Source: Terrisporobacter vanillatitrophus
Lineage (GTDB): Bacteria; Bacillota; Clostridia; Peptostreptococcales; Peptostreptococcaceae
DNA: 64,000 bases
Assembly (NCBI RefSeq): GCF_051148895.1
Contig: NZ_CP154625.1
Coordinates: 372,001-436,000, forward strand
Direction: 5' to 3'
Positions 39,478 through 49,082 of this stretch are shown one piece after another. How positions within the stretch are numbered: the stretch's first letter is position 1; the number at the start of each line of letters is the position of its first letter. The position numbers were made by a program, and so were the translations under genes. The notes below the pieces were generated by a model. It ran no database searches. It had not been told where the DNA came from and worked only from the letters and a program-made list of their open reading frames with translations.

Positions 39478-40950
39478 ATGTTTGATGTAGCAATTATAGG
39501 TGCTGGAATCTCAGGAAGTGCAATAGCTAGACAACTATCAAAATATGATTTAAAAACAGTAGTTTTAGAAAAAGGTGTGGAAGTTTGCCAAGGTACAACT
39601 AAGGCAAATAGTGCCATAGTACATGGGGGATTTGATGCAAAAGAAGGAACATTAAAGGCTAAGCTAAATGTTCTAGGTTGTAAAATGTACCCAAGCATTT
39701 GTGAAGAATTAAGTGTTGAATATAAAAATAATGGATCATTAGTTTTAGCTTTTAGTGAAAATGATATGAAGCATATACATGAGCTATATGAAAGAGGATT
39801 AAATAATGGTGTAAATGACATTGAAATAGTAGATGGAGAAAAGGTGAAAGAAATAGAGCCCAATGTTAGTGAAGATGTGGTTGGAGCACTTTGGTGTAAA
39901 AGCTCTGGAATCGTTTGTCCATTTAATTTCAACATAGCTCTTATGGAAAATGCCATTACAAATGGTGTTGAGTTAAAACTGGAAAGTGAAGTTTTAAATA
40001 TAAAAAAAATAGAAGAAGAAAATTACTTTGAAATAAAAACAAATAAAGAAATTATAAAATCAAAATATGTAATAAATGCAGCTGGTGTATATTCAGATAA
40101 AATTAATAACCTTATTGGTGGAAATGAGTTTTATATTATACCAAGAAAGGGCGAATACAAGATTTTAGATAAATCTGAAGGAAATAAAGCAAATCATACT
40201 TTATTTACTTGCCCAACAGAAAAAGGAAAGGGAGTACTGGTAACTAAGACAGTTCATGGGAATTTATTAGTAGGACCAAATGCCCAAGAGGTGGAAAGAG
40301 ATGATGTAACTACAAGCAAATCTGGATTAAAAGAGATTATGAATGGTGGAAGAAAATCTGTTACTAACATAGATTTTTCAAAAACAATAACATCTTTTGC
40401 TGGAGTTAGAGCTACACCAAGTACAGGAGACTTTATGATATTTAAATCAGAAGTAGCTAAAGGATTTATAAATGTAGCAGGAATAGAATCGCCAGGACTA
40501 GCATCAGCGCCTGCCATAGCTTTATATGTGGAAGATTTATTAAAAGAAGTAATGCATGAAGATAATAAAGAACTAGAATTAAATAAAAATTTCAATCCAA
40601 TAAGACTAAAAAACAAGCCTTTTATGGAAATGATGCCAATGGATCAAAAAGAGATCTTAAGTAAAGATGAAAAATATAAAACTATAATCTGTAGATGTGA
40701 AAATATTACAGAAGGAGAAATAGTTGATGCTATAAATAGACCTTGTGGAGCAAGAACTGTAGATGGTGTAAAAAGAAGAGTTAGACCTGGAATGGGAAGA
40801 TGCCAAGGCGGGTTCTGTGGACCAAAGGTTGTTGAAATTATAGCAAGAGAATTAAATATTACACCAGAAGAAGTTCTAAAAGACTATGAAAATTCAAAGA
40901 TGTTAGTTGGCAAAGCTAAGGAAGTAAGGGGTGAGACTGTTGAAGTATAA
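39478..40950 (+). CDS. FAD-dependent glycerol-3-phosphate dehydrogenase (GlpA/GlpO-like) with C-terminal [2Fe-2S]-binding domain
   Basis: A 490-aa flavoprotein. The N-terminal dinucleotide motif is AIIGAGISGSAIARQL (about 4-19). The DAO-type oxidoreductase core runs to about 370 (GVRATPSTGDFMI, GIESPGLASAPAIA), and a BFD-type domain (about 400-470) has cysteines in IICRCENIT and GRCQGGFCGP that can bind a [2Fe-2S] centre. It oxidises glycerol-3-phosphate to dihydroxyacetone phosphate. A strong ribosome site (AAAGGAGG) precedes it; the next gene overlaps by 11 bp. Often annotated glpA or glpO. Confidence 0.85.
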   Translation: MFDVAIIGAGISGSAIARQLSKYDLKTVVLEKGVEVCQGTTKANSAIVHGGFDAKEGTLKAKLNVLGCKMYPSICEELSVEYKNNGSLVLAFSENDMKHIHELYERGLNNGVNDIEIVDGEKVKEIEPNVSEDVVGALWCKSSGIVCPFNFNIALMENAITNGVELKLESEVLNIKKIEEENYFEIKTNKEIIKSKYVINAAGVYSDKINNLIGGNEFYIIPRKGEYKILDKSEGNKANHTLFTCPTEKGKGVLVTKTVHGNLLVGPNAQEVERDDVTTSKSGLKEIMNGGRKSVTNIDFSKTITSFAGVRATPSTGDFMIFKSEVAKGFINVAGIESPGLASAPAIALYVEDLLKEVMHEDNKELELNKNFNPIRLKNKPFMEMMPMDQKEILSKDEKYKTIICRCENITEGEIVDAINRPCGARTVDGVKRRVRPGMGRCQGGFCGPKVVEIIARELNITPEEVLKDYENSKMLVGKAKEVRGETVEV

Positions 40951-42208
40951 TGTGATTGTAATTGGAGGCGGTCCAGCAGGTCTTGGAGCTGCTGTTGAAG
41001 CAAAGAAAAATGGAGCACAAAAAGTATTAATAGTAGAAAGAGATAGAGAACTAGGTGGAATTTTAAATCAATGTATTCACAACGGATTTGGGTTACATGA
41101 GTTCAAAGAAGAATTAACAGGACCAGAATACGCAGGTAGATTCATTCAAATGGTAGCAGAAAATAATATAGATCATGTGTTAAATACAATGGTACTTAGT
41201 ATAGATGACGATGGAGAAAACAAAGTAGTAAGAACTTTAGGAGAAAATGGCTTAGAAGAAATAAAAGCCGATGCTATAGTTCTTGCCATGGGATGTAGAG
41301 AAAGAACTAGAGGAGCAATAGATATTCCAGGGTACAGACCAGCAGGAGTTTATAATGCAGGAGCAGCACAAAGATATATGAACATGGAAGGCTATATGGT
41401 AGGTAAAAAAGTAGTTATTTATGGTTCAGGAGATATAGGGTTAATAATGGCAAGACGTATGACTTTGGAAGGTGCAGAAGTTAAATGTGTTGTGGAAATA
41501 AATCCTCACTCTAGTGGATTAACTAGAAATATAGTTCAATGTTTAGATGATTTTAATATTCCTTTAAAATTACAAACATCTATAAACTACATACATGGAA
41601 AAGACAGGGTAGAAGGAGTAACTTTAGCTAAGTTAGATGAAAATAGAGAAGTTGTACCAGGAAGCGAAGAATTTATAGAATGTGACACTTTACTTCTTTC
41701 TGTAGGATTAATCCCAGAAAATGAACTTTCTACTAATGTGGGAATAGAACTAGACAGAAAAACTAGTGGACCAATTGTGGATAGTAGTATGTCTACTAAT
41801 AAAGAAGGAATTTTCGCCTGTGGAAATGTTGTTCATGTTCATGACTTGGTTGACTTTGTTACAAAAGAAAGTAGAATAGCAGGAAGAGAAGCTGCTTTAT
41901 ATGTGAAAAATAAAAATGAAAGATTAAGTAAATTAGATCATAAAAAAATAAACACTGTGGCAGGAGATGGAATATCTTATATTGTTCCACAAAGTTTAAA
42001 CATAGACTCAGAAGAAGAGATAAATCTATTTATGAGAGTAAGAAATATTTGCAACAATAAGAAGTTAGTTGTTAGAAGTGGAGACCAAGTTATATTAGAA
42101 AAGAAAAGACCTCATATGATACCGTCAGAAATGGAAACTTTAAAAATAAACAAAGAAAAGTTAGCTAATATAAAGGAAGAGATAAGTATTTGTGTGGAGG
42201 AGATATAA
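40940..42208 (+). CDS. NAD(FAD)-dependent pyridine nucleotide-disulfide oxidoreductase of the glp operon
   Basis: A 422-aa protein. The FAD motif is VIVIGGGPAGLGAAVEAKKN (about 5-24), the second nucleotide motif VVIYGSGDIGLIMARRM (about 158-174), and the flavin-contact EGIFACGNVVHVHDLVDFV is near 288-306. It probably accepts electrons from the preceding flavoprotein and passes them to NAD. A TTG start at 40940, 8 nt after AAGGGG, is better than GTG 40931, which lies in the ribosome site. It overlaps both neighbours (11 bp before; 3' adjacent). Confidence 0.83.
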   Translation: MKYNVIVIGGGPAGLGAAVEAKKNGAQKVLIVERDRELGGILNQCIHNGFGLHEFKEELTGPEYAGRFIQMVAENNIDHVLNTMVLSIDDDGENKVVRTLGENGLEEIKADAIVLAMGCRERTRGAIDIPGYRPAGVYNAGAAQRYMNMEGYMVGKKVVIYGSGDIGLIMARRMTLEGAEVKCVVEINPHSSGLTRNIVQCLDDFNIPLKLQTSINYIHGKDRVEGVTLAKLDENREVVPGSEEFIECDTLLLSVGLIPENELSTNVGIELDRKTSGPIVDSSMSTNKEGIFACGNVVHVHDLVDFVTKESRIAGREAALYVKNKNERLSKLDHKKINTVAGDGISYIVPQSLNIDSEEEINLFMRVRNICNNKKLVVRSGDQVILEKKRPHMIPSEMETLKINKEKLANIKEEISICVEEI

Positions 42209-42210
42209 TT

Positions 42211-42609
42211 ATGAAAAGAGAAATAACTTGTATAGTATGTCCTAAAGGATGTCAAATGATAGTTAATAATATAGATGGACAATATATAGTAGAAGGAAAT
42301 AGTTGCATTAGAGGATCAAAATATGGTGTGGATGAAGTTACTAACCCAAAAAGAATGATAACTTCTATAGTAAGATTAGAAGGAGCTTATTTAAATATGC
42401 TTCCAGTAAAAACATCATCATCTGTGCCAAAAGATTTAGTTTTTGAAATAATGAACATATTATCAACAATAAAAATCACTGCTCCAGTAAAAGTTGGAGA
42501 TATAATCGTAAAAAATGTATTAAATACAGGAGTAGATATAGTAAGTACTAAAACAATAAATAATATATGTGAGTCTTATAGAAAAGAAGAATTAAGAAAA
42601 ATTTTATAA
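42211..42609 (+). CDS. DUF1667-domain protein, third subunit of the glp oxidoreductase
   Basis: A 132-aa protein with an N-terminal ITCIVCPKGCQMIV (CxxC..C) and EGNSCIRGSKYGVDE, giving four cysteines that may hold an iron-sulfur cluster or zinc. The C-terminal half (about 60-125) is the conserved DUF1667 region (PVKTSSSVPKDLVFEIM). DUF1667 proteins regularly follow the two flavoproteins in clostridial glycerol-3-phosphate operons. ATG 42211 follows GTGGAGGAG. Confidence 0.85.
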   Translation: MKREITCIVCPKGCQMIVNNIDGQYIVEGNSCIRGSKYGVDEVTNPKRMITSIVRLEGAYLNMLPVKTSSSVPKDLVFEIMNILSTIKITAPVKVGDIIVKNVLNTGVDIVSTKTINNICESYRKEELRKIL

Positions 42610-42631
42610 AAAATATGAAAAATAATTAATA

Positions 42632-42696
42632 TAAGCCTATGAATTTTAGAAAAAAAGAAGAAAAATTTCTAAAAATCATAGGCTATTTTTATTTCG
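42632..42696 (+). terminator. Terminator of the glp operon
   Basis: AAGCCTATGA / TCATAGGCTA with an A-rich loop, then ATTTTTATTT. Confidence 0.7.
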
Positions 42697-42884
42697 TTTT
42701 TATAGAAAGTTTATTGTTAATAAATAAACTTAGATATAATAAAAAAATTGTAAAAATGTAAAATACACATATTTATAAAAAAGGATAAAATTCTTTTTAA
42801 AAGGACAAAATAAGTTACATGAATCAAAGGTGCTTTTTTGTCAAAGATTAAAATAAATTTACTTAAAAAAATGTAAAAAATCAC

Positions 42885-42913
42885 TTGAAAAATCATTTTC
42901 AGTAAGGTACAAT
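42885..42913 (+). promoter_or_regulatory. Sigma-A promoter of cggR-gap
   Basis: TTGAAA (42885-42890), a 17-bp spacer, TACAAT (42908-42913). Confidence 0.8.
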
Positions 42914-42926
42914 AAAATTATCTTGT

Positions 42927-42963
42927 GGGACATAAAGTAACCATAAGGGACACAAAAAGTCCC
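42927..42963 (+). promoter_or_regulatory. CggR operator (GGGACA direct repeats)
   Basis: GGGACA occurs at 42927 and again at 42947, exactly 20 bp apart (two helical turns), with an inverted GTCCC at 42959-42963. This matches the direct-repeat type of operator known for CggR and lies just downstream of the promoter, as expected for autorepression. Confidence 0.72.
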
Positions 42964-42989
42964 TATTATTAAATCAAGAGGATATAATA

Positions 42990-44021
42990 ATGAAAAGTTT
43001 ATTAAAAATTCAGCAAAAGTTAATTCCTGAAGTTATTGACATTATGACAAAGAGATATTTGATTTTAAGAGAAATCTCTTTAAGCCAACCAATAGGAAGA
43101 CGAGCTTTAGCAACAAATCTACAAAGTGGAGAGAGAATCATAAGATCAGAAACAGAGCTTTTAAAAAATCAAGGTCTTATAGATGTAAACTTAAAAGGTA
43201 TGACTATTACTGAAGAAGGTCAAGAAATATTAAATGCTCTAAAAGATAGCATGAATGATGTAATAGGACTTAATTCTCTTCAAGAAGAACTTAGACACGT
43301 TCTAGGTATCAAAAAAGTCTTGCTAATACCTGGTAGCTATGAAAAAAACAACAGTTTACTAAAAGATATTGGCAAACAAGCGTCTAAGTATTTTTTAAGT
43401 GTACTTAAGGATGAAGACATAGTTTCAATTGCAGGTGGAAGTACAATGCTTGAATTTGCTAAATCAATTAAATGTGATAAAAAATTTAGCTCTACAGTAG
43501 TAGTTCCAGCAAGAGGTAGTGTTGGTCTCGATGTTGAGACACAATCAAACAATGTAGTAGCAGAAGTAAGTAAGAATATACATTCAATGTATAAATTACT
43601 AAACATACCAGATGAGCTTGGTGAAGAGTCAATAAAAACTCTTACACAAGAACCAGAAATAAATAAAACATTGCAATTAATACAAAATTCCAATGTGCTA
43701 GTATTTAGTATTGGTAGAGCAGATGAAATGGTAAAAAGAAGAAAATTATCAGATGAAAAAGCAAAAGAGATAATGGACAAAGAAGCTATAGGTGAAGCCT
43801 TTGGTCATTACTTTAATAAAAAAGGGGAAATTGTTTACAAGTTAAATACAGTGGGAGTTGATATGGAATCTTTTAAAAATAAAAGAGAAACAATAGCTGT
43901 ATTTGCGGGGAGAAAAAAAGCAGAAGCTTTTATTCCAATTTCCAAACTAAACAAGAATATAGTTCTTGTTACAGATGAAGATAGTGCAAGAAGAATTCTT
44001 GAACTTGCTGTAAGTAACTAG
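42990..44021 (+). CDS. cggR: Central glycolytic genes regulator CggR
   Basis: A 343-aa SorC-family repressor. The N-terminal DNA-binding part (about 1-80) has RRALATNLQSGERIIRSETE. The sugar-phosphate effector domain (about 90-340) has SIAGGSTMLEFAKS near 145-158, VPARGSVGLDVETQ near 170-183 and a closing VLVTDEDSARRIL. Fructose-1,6-bisphosphate relieves repression in known CggR proteins. AAGAGGATA precedes ATG. It controls gap directly downstream through the operator before its own gene. Confidence 0.93.
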   Translation: MKSLLKIQQKLIPEVIDIMTKRYLILREISLSQPIGRRALATNLQSGERIIRSETELLKNQGLIDVNLKGMTITEEGQEILNALKDSMNDVIGLNSLQEELRHVLGIKKVLLIPGSYEKNNSLLKDIGKQASKYFLSVLKDEDIVSIAGGSTMLEFAKSIKCDKKFSSTVVVPARGSVGLDVETQSNNVVAEVSKNIHSMYKLLNIPDELGEESIKTLTQEPEINKTLQLIQNSNVLVFSIGRADEMVKRRKLSDEKAKEIMDKEAIGEAFGHYFNKKGEIVYKLNTVGVDMESFKNKRETIAVFAGRKKAEAFIPISKLNKNIVLVTDEDSARRILELAVSN

Positions 44022-44073
44022 CTTGTCTAGTAAAAAATATAATGAAAATTACACCATATAGGAGGTATATCAA

Positions 44074-45081
44074 ATGGTTAAAGTAGCAATCAATGGATTT
44101 GGTAGAATAGGTAGATTAGCATTAAGAAAATTAATGGAGCAAACAGAGGAGTTTGAAGTAGTTGCAATAAACGACTTAACTGACGCTAAAACATTAGCTC
44201 ATTTATTCAAATACGATACAGCTCAAGGTAGATTCAACGGTGAAATAGTTGTTGAAGAAGGTGCTTTCGTAGTAAACGGGCAAAAAATAAAAGTTACAGC
44301 TGAAAGAAACCCAGCTGACTTACCATGGGCAGAACTTGGAGTAGATATAGTATTAGAGTGTACTGGATTCTTTACTTCTCAAGAAAAAGCTGGTCTTCAC
44401 TTAGAAGCAGGAGCTAAAAAAGTTGTTATATCTGCACCAGCAACTGGTGATGTTAAAACTGTAGTTTTCAACACTAACGAAGATATATTAGATGGATCTG
44501 AAACAGTTATATCAGGAGCTTCTTGTACAACTAACTGTTTAGCACCAATGGCTAAAACTTTAAATGATAAATTCGGTATAGAAAAAGGTCTTATGACTAC
44601 TATACATGCATATACAAATGACCAAAATACTTTAGATGGCCCTCATCCAAAAGGTGACTTAAGAAGAGCTAGAGCTGCAGCAGGAAACATAGTTCCTAAC
44701 ACTACAGGAGCTGCAAAAGCTATAGGTTTAGTTATACCAGAATTAAAAGGTAAATTAGACGGAGCTGCTCAAAGAGTTCCAGTTGTAACTGGTTCATTAA
44801 CTGAATTAGTTTGTACATTAAAGAAAAATGTAACAGTTGAAGAAATAAATGCTGCAATGAAAGAAGCTGCTAACGAATCATTCGGATACACTGAAGAATA
44901 CTTAGTATCTTCTGACATAATAGGAATAAGCTACGGTTCATTATTCGATGCAACTCAAACAAGAGTTATGGAAGTTGACGGAAAGCAATTAGTTAAGACT
45001 GTTTCTTGGTACGACAATGAAATGTCTTATACTTCTCAATTAATAAGAACATTAGGATACTTCGCTAAATTAGCTAAATAG
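44074..45081 (+). CDS. gap: Glyceraldehyde-3-phosphate dehydrogenase (NAD, glycolytic)
   Basis: A 335-aa enzyme. The NAD-binding start is VKVAINGFGRIGRLALR, the catalytic Cys is in GASCTTNCLAP (about 150-160), and the substrate loop has TGAAKAIGLVIPELKGKLDG (about 208-227). The C-terminal WYDNEMSYTSQLIRT is canonical. TAGGAGGTAT gives strong translation; codon use looks like that of a highly expressed gene. It is co-transcribed with cggR; a terminator after it separates gap from pgk. Confidence 0.97.
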   Translation: MVKVAINGFGRIGRLALRKLMEQTEEFEVVAINDLTDAKTLAHLFKYDTAQGRFNGEIVVEEGAFVVNGQKIKVTAERNPADLPWAELGVDIVLECTGFFTSQEKAGLHLEAGAKKVVISAPATGDVKTVVFNTNEDILDGSETVISGASCTTNCLAPMAKTLNDKFGIEKGLMTTIHAYTNDQNTLDGPHPKGDLRRARAAAGNIVPNTTGAAKAIGLVIPELKGKLDGAAQRVPVVTGSLTELVCTLKKNVTVEEINAAMKEAANESFGYTEEYLVSSDIIGISYGSLFDATQTRVMEVDGKQLVKTVSWYDNEMSYTSQLIRTLGYFAKLAK

Positions 45082-45089
45082 TATAACAT

Positions 45090-45137
45090 AAAGTCCGGGT
45101 TTGTAGTTTTATGCTACGGGCTCCGGACTTTTTTTTA
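45090..45137 (+). terminator. Terminator between gap and pgk
   Basis: AAGTCCGG (45091-45098) pairs with CCGGACTT (45123-45130), with a GTAG/CTAC inner stem and eight T. It should allow gap to be expressed apart from pgk-tpiA-gpmI. Confidence 0.88.
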
Positions 45138-45306
45138 ACAGTGAATAGTATAAAAAATAAAGAATAAATTTAAAAATATAAAGTGATATACCAAAAGGGG
45201 AATAGTATAACATAATATATGCAAATATAAATATATAGTATGTACAAATCAGTGGGGAAAGATATATAATAGATACGGAATAACAATAACGAAAGGAGAT
45301 TGTATT

Positions 45307-46509
45307 ATGTCAATGTTAAACAAAAAAACAATCGAAGATATAAATGTAAACGGAAAAAAAGTATTAGTAAGATGTGATTTCAATGTTCCATTACAAGATG
45401 GAAAAATAACTGATGAAAATAGATTAAATGGAGCTCTTCCAACTATAAAATACTTAATAGAAAATGGAGCTAAGGTTATACTTTGCTCACATATGGGAAA
45501 ACCAAAAGGAGAACCTAAACCAGAATTATCTTTAGCACCGGTAGCTACTAGATTATCTGAAATGTTAGGGAAAGAAGTAGTATTTGCTGCTGATGACAAT
45601 GTTGTTGGGGAAAACGCAAGAGCATCAGTAGAAAAAATGGAAAATGGTGATGTAGTATTACTACAAAACACTAGATATAGAAAAGAAGAAACTAAAAACG
45701 AAGAAAACTTCTCTAAAGAATTAGCTTCACTAGCAGAAATATTTGTAAATGATGCTTTCGGTACTGCTCATAGAGCTCACTGTTCAACAGTAGGTGCTGG
45801 AGAATTCTTATCTGAGAGAGCTTGCGGATATCTAATCCAAAAAGAATTAAAGTTCTTAGGAGAAGCAGTAGCAAATCCAGTAAGACCTTTCACAGCTATA
45901 CTTGGAGGATCAAAAGTATCTGACAAAATAGCAGTTATAAACCAATTATTAGAAAAAGTTGATAATATAATAATCGGTGGAGGAATGGCTTATACATTCT
46001 TAAAAGCTGAAGGATACGAAATAGGAACTTCTTTATGTGAAGAAGATAAAGTTGATTACGCAAAAGAAATGTTAGAAAAAGCTAAAGAAAAAGGTGTTAA
46101 CTTCTTATTACCAGTTGACTCAAGAGCAGCTGCTAAATTTGCTGCAGATGCAGAGGTTGTTGTAACGCAGGATCAAAACATACCTACAGGTCACATGGGA
46201 CTTGATATAGGACCTAAATCAGAAGCTAAATTCGTAGATGTTGTAAACAACTCAAAAACAATAGTATGGAATGGACCAATGGGTGTATTCGAGTTTGAAG
46301 CTTTCGCTAAAGGAACTTTAGCAATAGCAAAAGCTATGGCTAACCTAGAAGATGCTACAACTGTAATAGGTGGTGGAGATAGTGCTGCTGCTGTTAACCA
46401 ATTAGGATTCGGAGACAAAATGACTCACGTTTCAACTGGTGGTGGAGCGTCACTAGAATTCTTAGAAGGAAAAGAATTACCAGGAATAGTTGCTTTAGAT
46501 AACAAATAA
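45307..46509 (+). CDS. pgk: Phosphoglycerate kinase
   Basis: A 400-aa enzyme making ATP and 3-phosphoglycerate. VLVRCDFNVPLQDGKITDEN near 19-38 and the ILCSHMGKPKG segment near 57-67 are substrate motifs. The C-terminal nucleotide site has GGGMAYTFLKA (about 223-233), WNGPMGVFE (about 322-330) and GGGDSAAAV. AAAGGAGA precedes ATG. It is first of a pgk-tpiA-gpmI run with gaps of 22 bp or less; its own promoter must lie in 45140-45300, where I see no clear match. Confidence 0.97.
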   Translation: MSMLNKKTIEDINVNGKKVLVRCDFNVPLQDGKITDENRLNGALPTIKYLIENGAKVILCSHMGKPKGEPKPELSLAPVATRLSEMLGKEVVFAADDNVVGENARASVEKMENGDVVLLQNTRYRKEETKNEENFSKELASLAEIFVNDAFGTAHRAHCSTVGAGEFLSERACGYLIQKELKFLGEAVANPVRPFTAILGGSKVSDKIAVINQLLEKVDNIIIGGGMAYTFLKAEGYEIGTSLCEEDKVDYAKEMLEKAKEKGVNFLLPVDSRAAAKFAADAEVVVTQDQNIPTGHMGLDIGPKSEAKFVDVVNNSKTIVWNGPMGVFEFEAFAKGTLAIAKAMANLEDATTVIGGGDSAAAVNQLGFGDKMTHVSTGGGASLEFLEGKELPGIVALDNK

Positions 46510-46531
46510 TATTGAAAGTGGAGGAATAACC

Positions 46532-47287
46532 ATGAGAAGACCTATTATTGCGGGAAACTGGAAAATGAACAAAACGATAGCAGAAGCTGTTGAATTTGTT
46601 AATGATATAAAGGGTAAATTAAATGATGAAAGTGTAGATGCTGTAATATGCGCTCCTTTCACTATGTTAAAAGACTTAAAAGAAGCTACAAAAGGAACTA
46701 ATGTAAAAGTTGCTGCTCAAAACATGCACTTTGCAGACAATGGAGCATTTACAGGAGAAGTATCTCCAGCAATGCTTAAAGAATTAGATATGGACTATGT
46801 TGTAATAGGTCACTCAGAAAGAAGAGAATACTTCAACGAAACTGATGAAACTTGCAACAAAAAAGTATTAAAAGCTTTAGAAGTTGGAATAGATCCAATA
46901 CTTTGCTGTGGTGAAACATTAGAAGAAAGAGAAACTGACAAAACTAAAGACGTTGTTAAAACTCAAGTAGTTGCAGGTCTTGCTAATGTTAAAGCTGAAG
47001 ATCTAGCTAAAGTTGTTATAGCTTACGAACCAATCTGGGCTATAGGAACTGGAAAAACTGCTACTGCAGAGCAAGCTAACGATGTTATAGCTTATATAAG
47101 AGAAGTAATAGCTTCTTTATATAAAGAATTAGCTAATGATGTTAGAATACAATATGGTGGAAGTGTTAAGCCAGGAAATGTAGTAGAAATAATGGGACAA
47201 AGCGATATAGACGGTGCATTAGTTGGTGGAGCTTCTTTAGAGCCAGCTGATTATATAGCACTTGTAAATTATCAAGGAGTGAAATAG
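46532..47287 (+). CDS. tpiA: Triosephosphate isomerase
   Basis: A 251-aa TIM barrel. Substrate Lys is in AGNWKMN (about 7-13), catalytic His in VIGHSERREYF (about 92-102), catalytic Glu in VIAYEPIWAIGTGKTA (about 162-177), and the phosphate loop in YGGSVKPGN (about 209-217). A GTGGAGGAA ribosome site precedes ATG. gpmI starts 3 bp after its stop. Confidence 0.97.
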   Translation: MRRPIIAGNWKMNKTIAEAVEFVNDIKGKLNDESVDAVICAPFTMLKDLKEATKGTNVKVAAQNMHFADNGAFTGEVSPAMLKELDMDYVVIGHSERREYFNETDETCNKKVLKALEVGIDPILCCGETLEERETDKTKDVVKTQVVAGLANVKAEDLAKVVIAYEPIWAIGTGKTATAEQANDVIAYIREVIASLYKELANDVRIQYGGSVKPGNVVEIMGQSDIDGALVGGASLEPADYIALVNYQGVK

Positions 47288-47290
47288 TTA

Positions 47291-48820
47291 ATGAAAAAAC
47301 CAATAGCTTTAATCATCATGGATGGATTTGGACACACTACTAAAGCAGAAGGTAGCGCTATAGACAAAGCTAATATACCTAACATAAATAAATTAGTAGA
47401 AGAATATCCAAATACATTAATAAATGCTAGTGGTCTTGATGTTGGACTTCCAAATGGACAAATGGGTAACTCAGAAGTTGGGCATACTAACATTGGTGCA
47501 GGAAGAATAGTATATCAAGATTTAACTAGAATAACAAAATCAATAGAAGATGGCGATTTCTTCAAAAACGAAGTATTATGCCAAGCTATGGAAAATGGAA
47601 AAGAAAAAGCACTTCACATTATGGGATTATTATCTGATGGTGGAGTACATTCACATATAGATCACCTAAAAGCTTTATTAAAAATGGCAGATGATAAAGG
47701 TGTAGAAAAAGTTTATGTTCATGCATTTACTGACGGTAGAGATACAGACCCTCAAAGTGCTATTCACTATGTAAGAGAAATAGAAGATTACATGGAAGAA
47801 ATAGGATGCGGTGAGTTTGCTACTGTAAACGGTAGATATTACGCAATGGACAGAGATAAGAGATGGGAAAGAGTTGAAAAAGCATATAATGCTATGGCAT
47901 TAGGAGAAGGAGAAACTGCTTCTTATGCAAGTGAAGCTGTTGAAAACTCTTATAAAGCAGGAAATAATGATGAATTCATATTGCCAACTGTTATAACTAA
48001 AAATAATGAACCAGTTGGAAAAATATGTGACGGAGATTCTATTATATTCTTCAACTTTAGACCTGATAGAGCTAGAGAAATAACTAGAGCTATAGTAAGT
48101 GATGAATTTAGCGGATTTGAAAAATCTCCTATAAAATGTTTCTTCGTATGCTTAACAGAATACGATGTGACTATACCAAACGTGCATATAGCATTTTGTC
48201 CAGCATCATTAAATAATACTATAGGTGAGTACTTAGCTAAAAATAAAAAGACTCAACTTAGAGCTGCTGAAACTGAAAAATATGCTCACGTTACATTCTT
48301 CTTCAACGGTGGTATAGAACAACCAAATGAAGGTGAAGATAGATTATTAATACCTTCTCCAAAGGTTGCAACTTATGATTTACAACCAGAAATGTCTGCA
48401 CCAGAGTTAGTTGAAAAAGTTATGTCAAAAATAGATGAAGATAAATACGATTTTATAGTAGTTAACTTCGCAAATCCTGATATGGTTGGCCATACAGGAA
48501 TTATGGAAGCAGCTGTTAAAGCTGTTGAAACTGTAGATGATTGTGTTGGTAAATTAGTGGATAAGTTAAACTCAGTAGGTGGTAGTGCAATAATAACTGC
48601 AGACCATGGTAATGTTGAACTTATGGTAGACTCAGAAACTAAAAAAGTTATAACAGCACACTCAACAAACCCTGTTCCATTTATACTAACAGGTGAAGAA
48701 TTTAAAAATGCAAAATTATTAAGTGGTGGTAGACTATCAGATATAGCTCCAACAATACTTGATATGATGCATTTAGAGAAACCAGAAGAAATGACTGGTC
48801 ACTCATTAATAAGTAAATAA
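47291..48820 (+). CDS. gpmI: 2,3-bisphosphoglycerate-independent phosphoglycerate mutase
   Basis: A 509-aa manganese enzyme. The metal site starts at LIIMDGFGHT. The phospho-acceptor Ser is in GQMGNSEVGHTNIGAGRIV (about 56-74), DGRDTDPQSA near 152-161, and the second metal set has NFANPDMVGHTG (about 395-406), TADHGNVE and AHSTNPVPFI. CAAGGAGTG lies at the end of tpiA. It is full length. Confidence 0.97.
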   Translation: MKKPIALIIMDGFGHTTKAEGSAIDKANIPNINKLVEEYPNTLINASGLDVGLPNGQMGNSEVGHTNIGAGRIVYQDLTRITKSIEDGDFFKNEVLCQAMENGKEKALHIMGLLSDGGVHSHIDHLKALLKMADDKGVEKVYVHAFTDGRDTDPQSAIHYVREIEDYMEEIGCGEFATVNGRYYAMDRDKRWERVEKAYNAMALGEGETASYASEAVENSYKAGNNDEFILPTVITKNNEPVGKICDGDSIIFFNFRPDRAREITRAIVSDEFSGFEKSPIKCFFVCLTEYDVTIPNVHIAFCPASLNNTIGEYLAKNKKTQLRAAETEKYAHVTFFFNGGIEQPNEGEDRLLIPSPKVATYDLQPEMSAPELVEKVMSKIDEDKYDFIVVNFANPDMVGHTGIMEAAVKAVETVDDCVGKLVDKLNSVGGSAIITADHGNVELMVDSETKKVITAHSTNPVPFILTGEEFKNAKLLSGGRLSDIAPTILDMMHLEKPEEMTGHSLISK

Positions 48821-48823
48821 TTT

Positions 48824-48856
48824 TCAAAGATTAGGTGTATATCACCTAATCTTGAG
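48824..48856 (+). terminator. Hairpin after gpmI
   Basis: GATTAGGTG / CACCTAATC with a TATAT loop and A-T extensions. It lacks a clean T-run, so it may be a weak terminator or an RNA-stabilising end. The 230 bp to eno are AT-rich without other visible signals. Confidence 0.5.
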
Positions 48857-49082
48857 AATTTATATAATAATAAATTAACCTAATTTGTTAAAAAATAAAA
48901 AATATGATAAAAAGATTGCTAATTTAGAAAAAAAAATTATATTTATAATAAAAATTTAAAATAATAATAAAGAAATTTATGAACTTACCCATCAATAAGT
49001 ATAATAAATTTTAAAATTACACATTTTAAATTTGAAATTATAAGTTAGCAAATAAATTATTTAAATTGAAGGGAGAAATACC

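Noticed and set aside
39420..39956. 178-codon minus-strand frame over the start of the glycerol-3-phosphate dehydrogenase gene
   Set aside because: It covers the leader terminator and the FAD-binding start of the real gene; composition is that of an antisense shadow.
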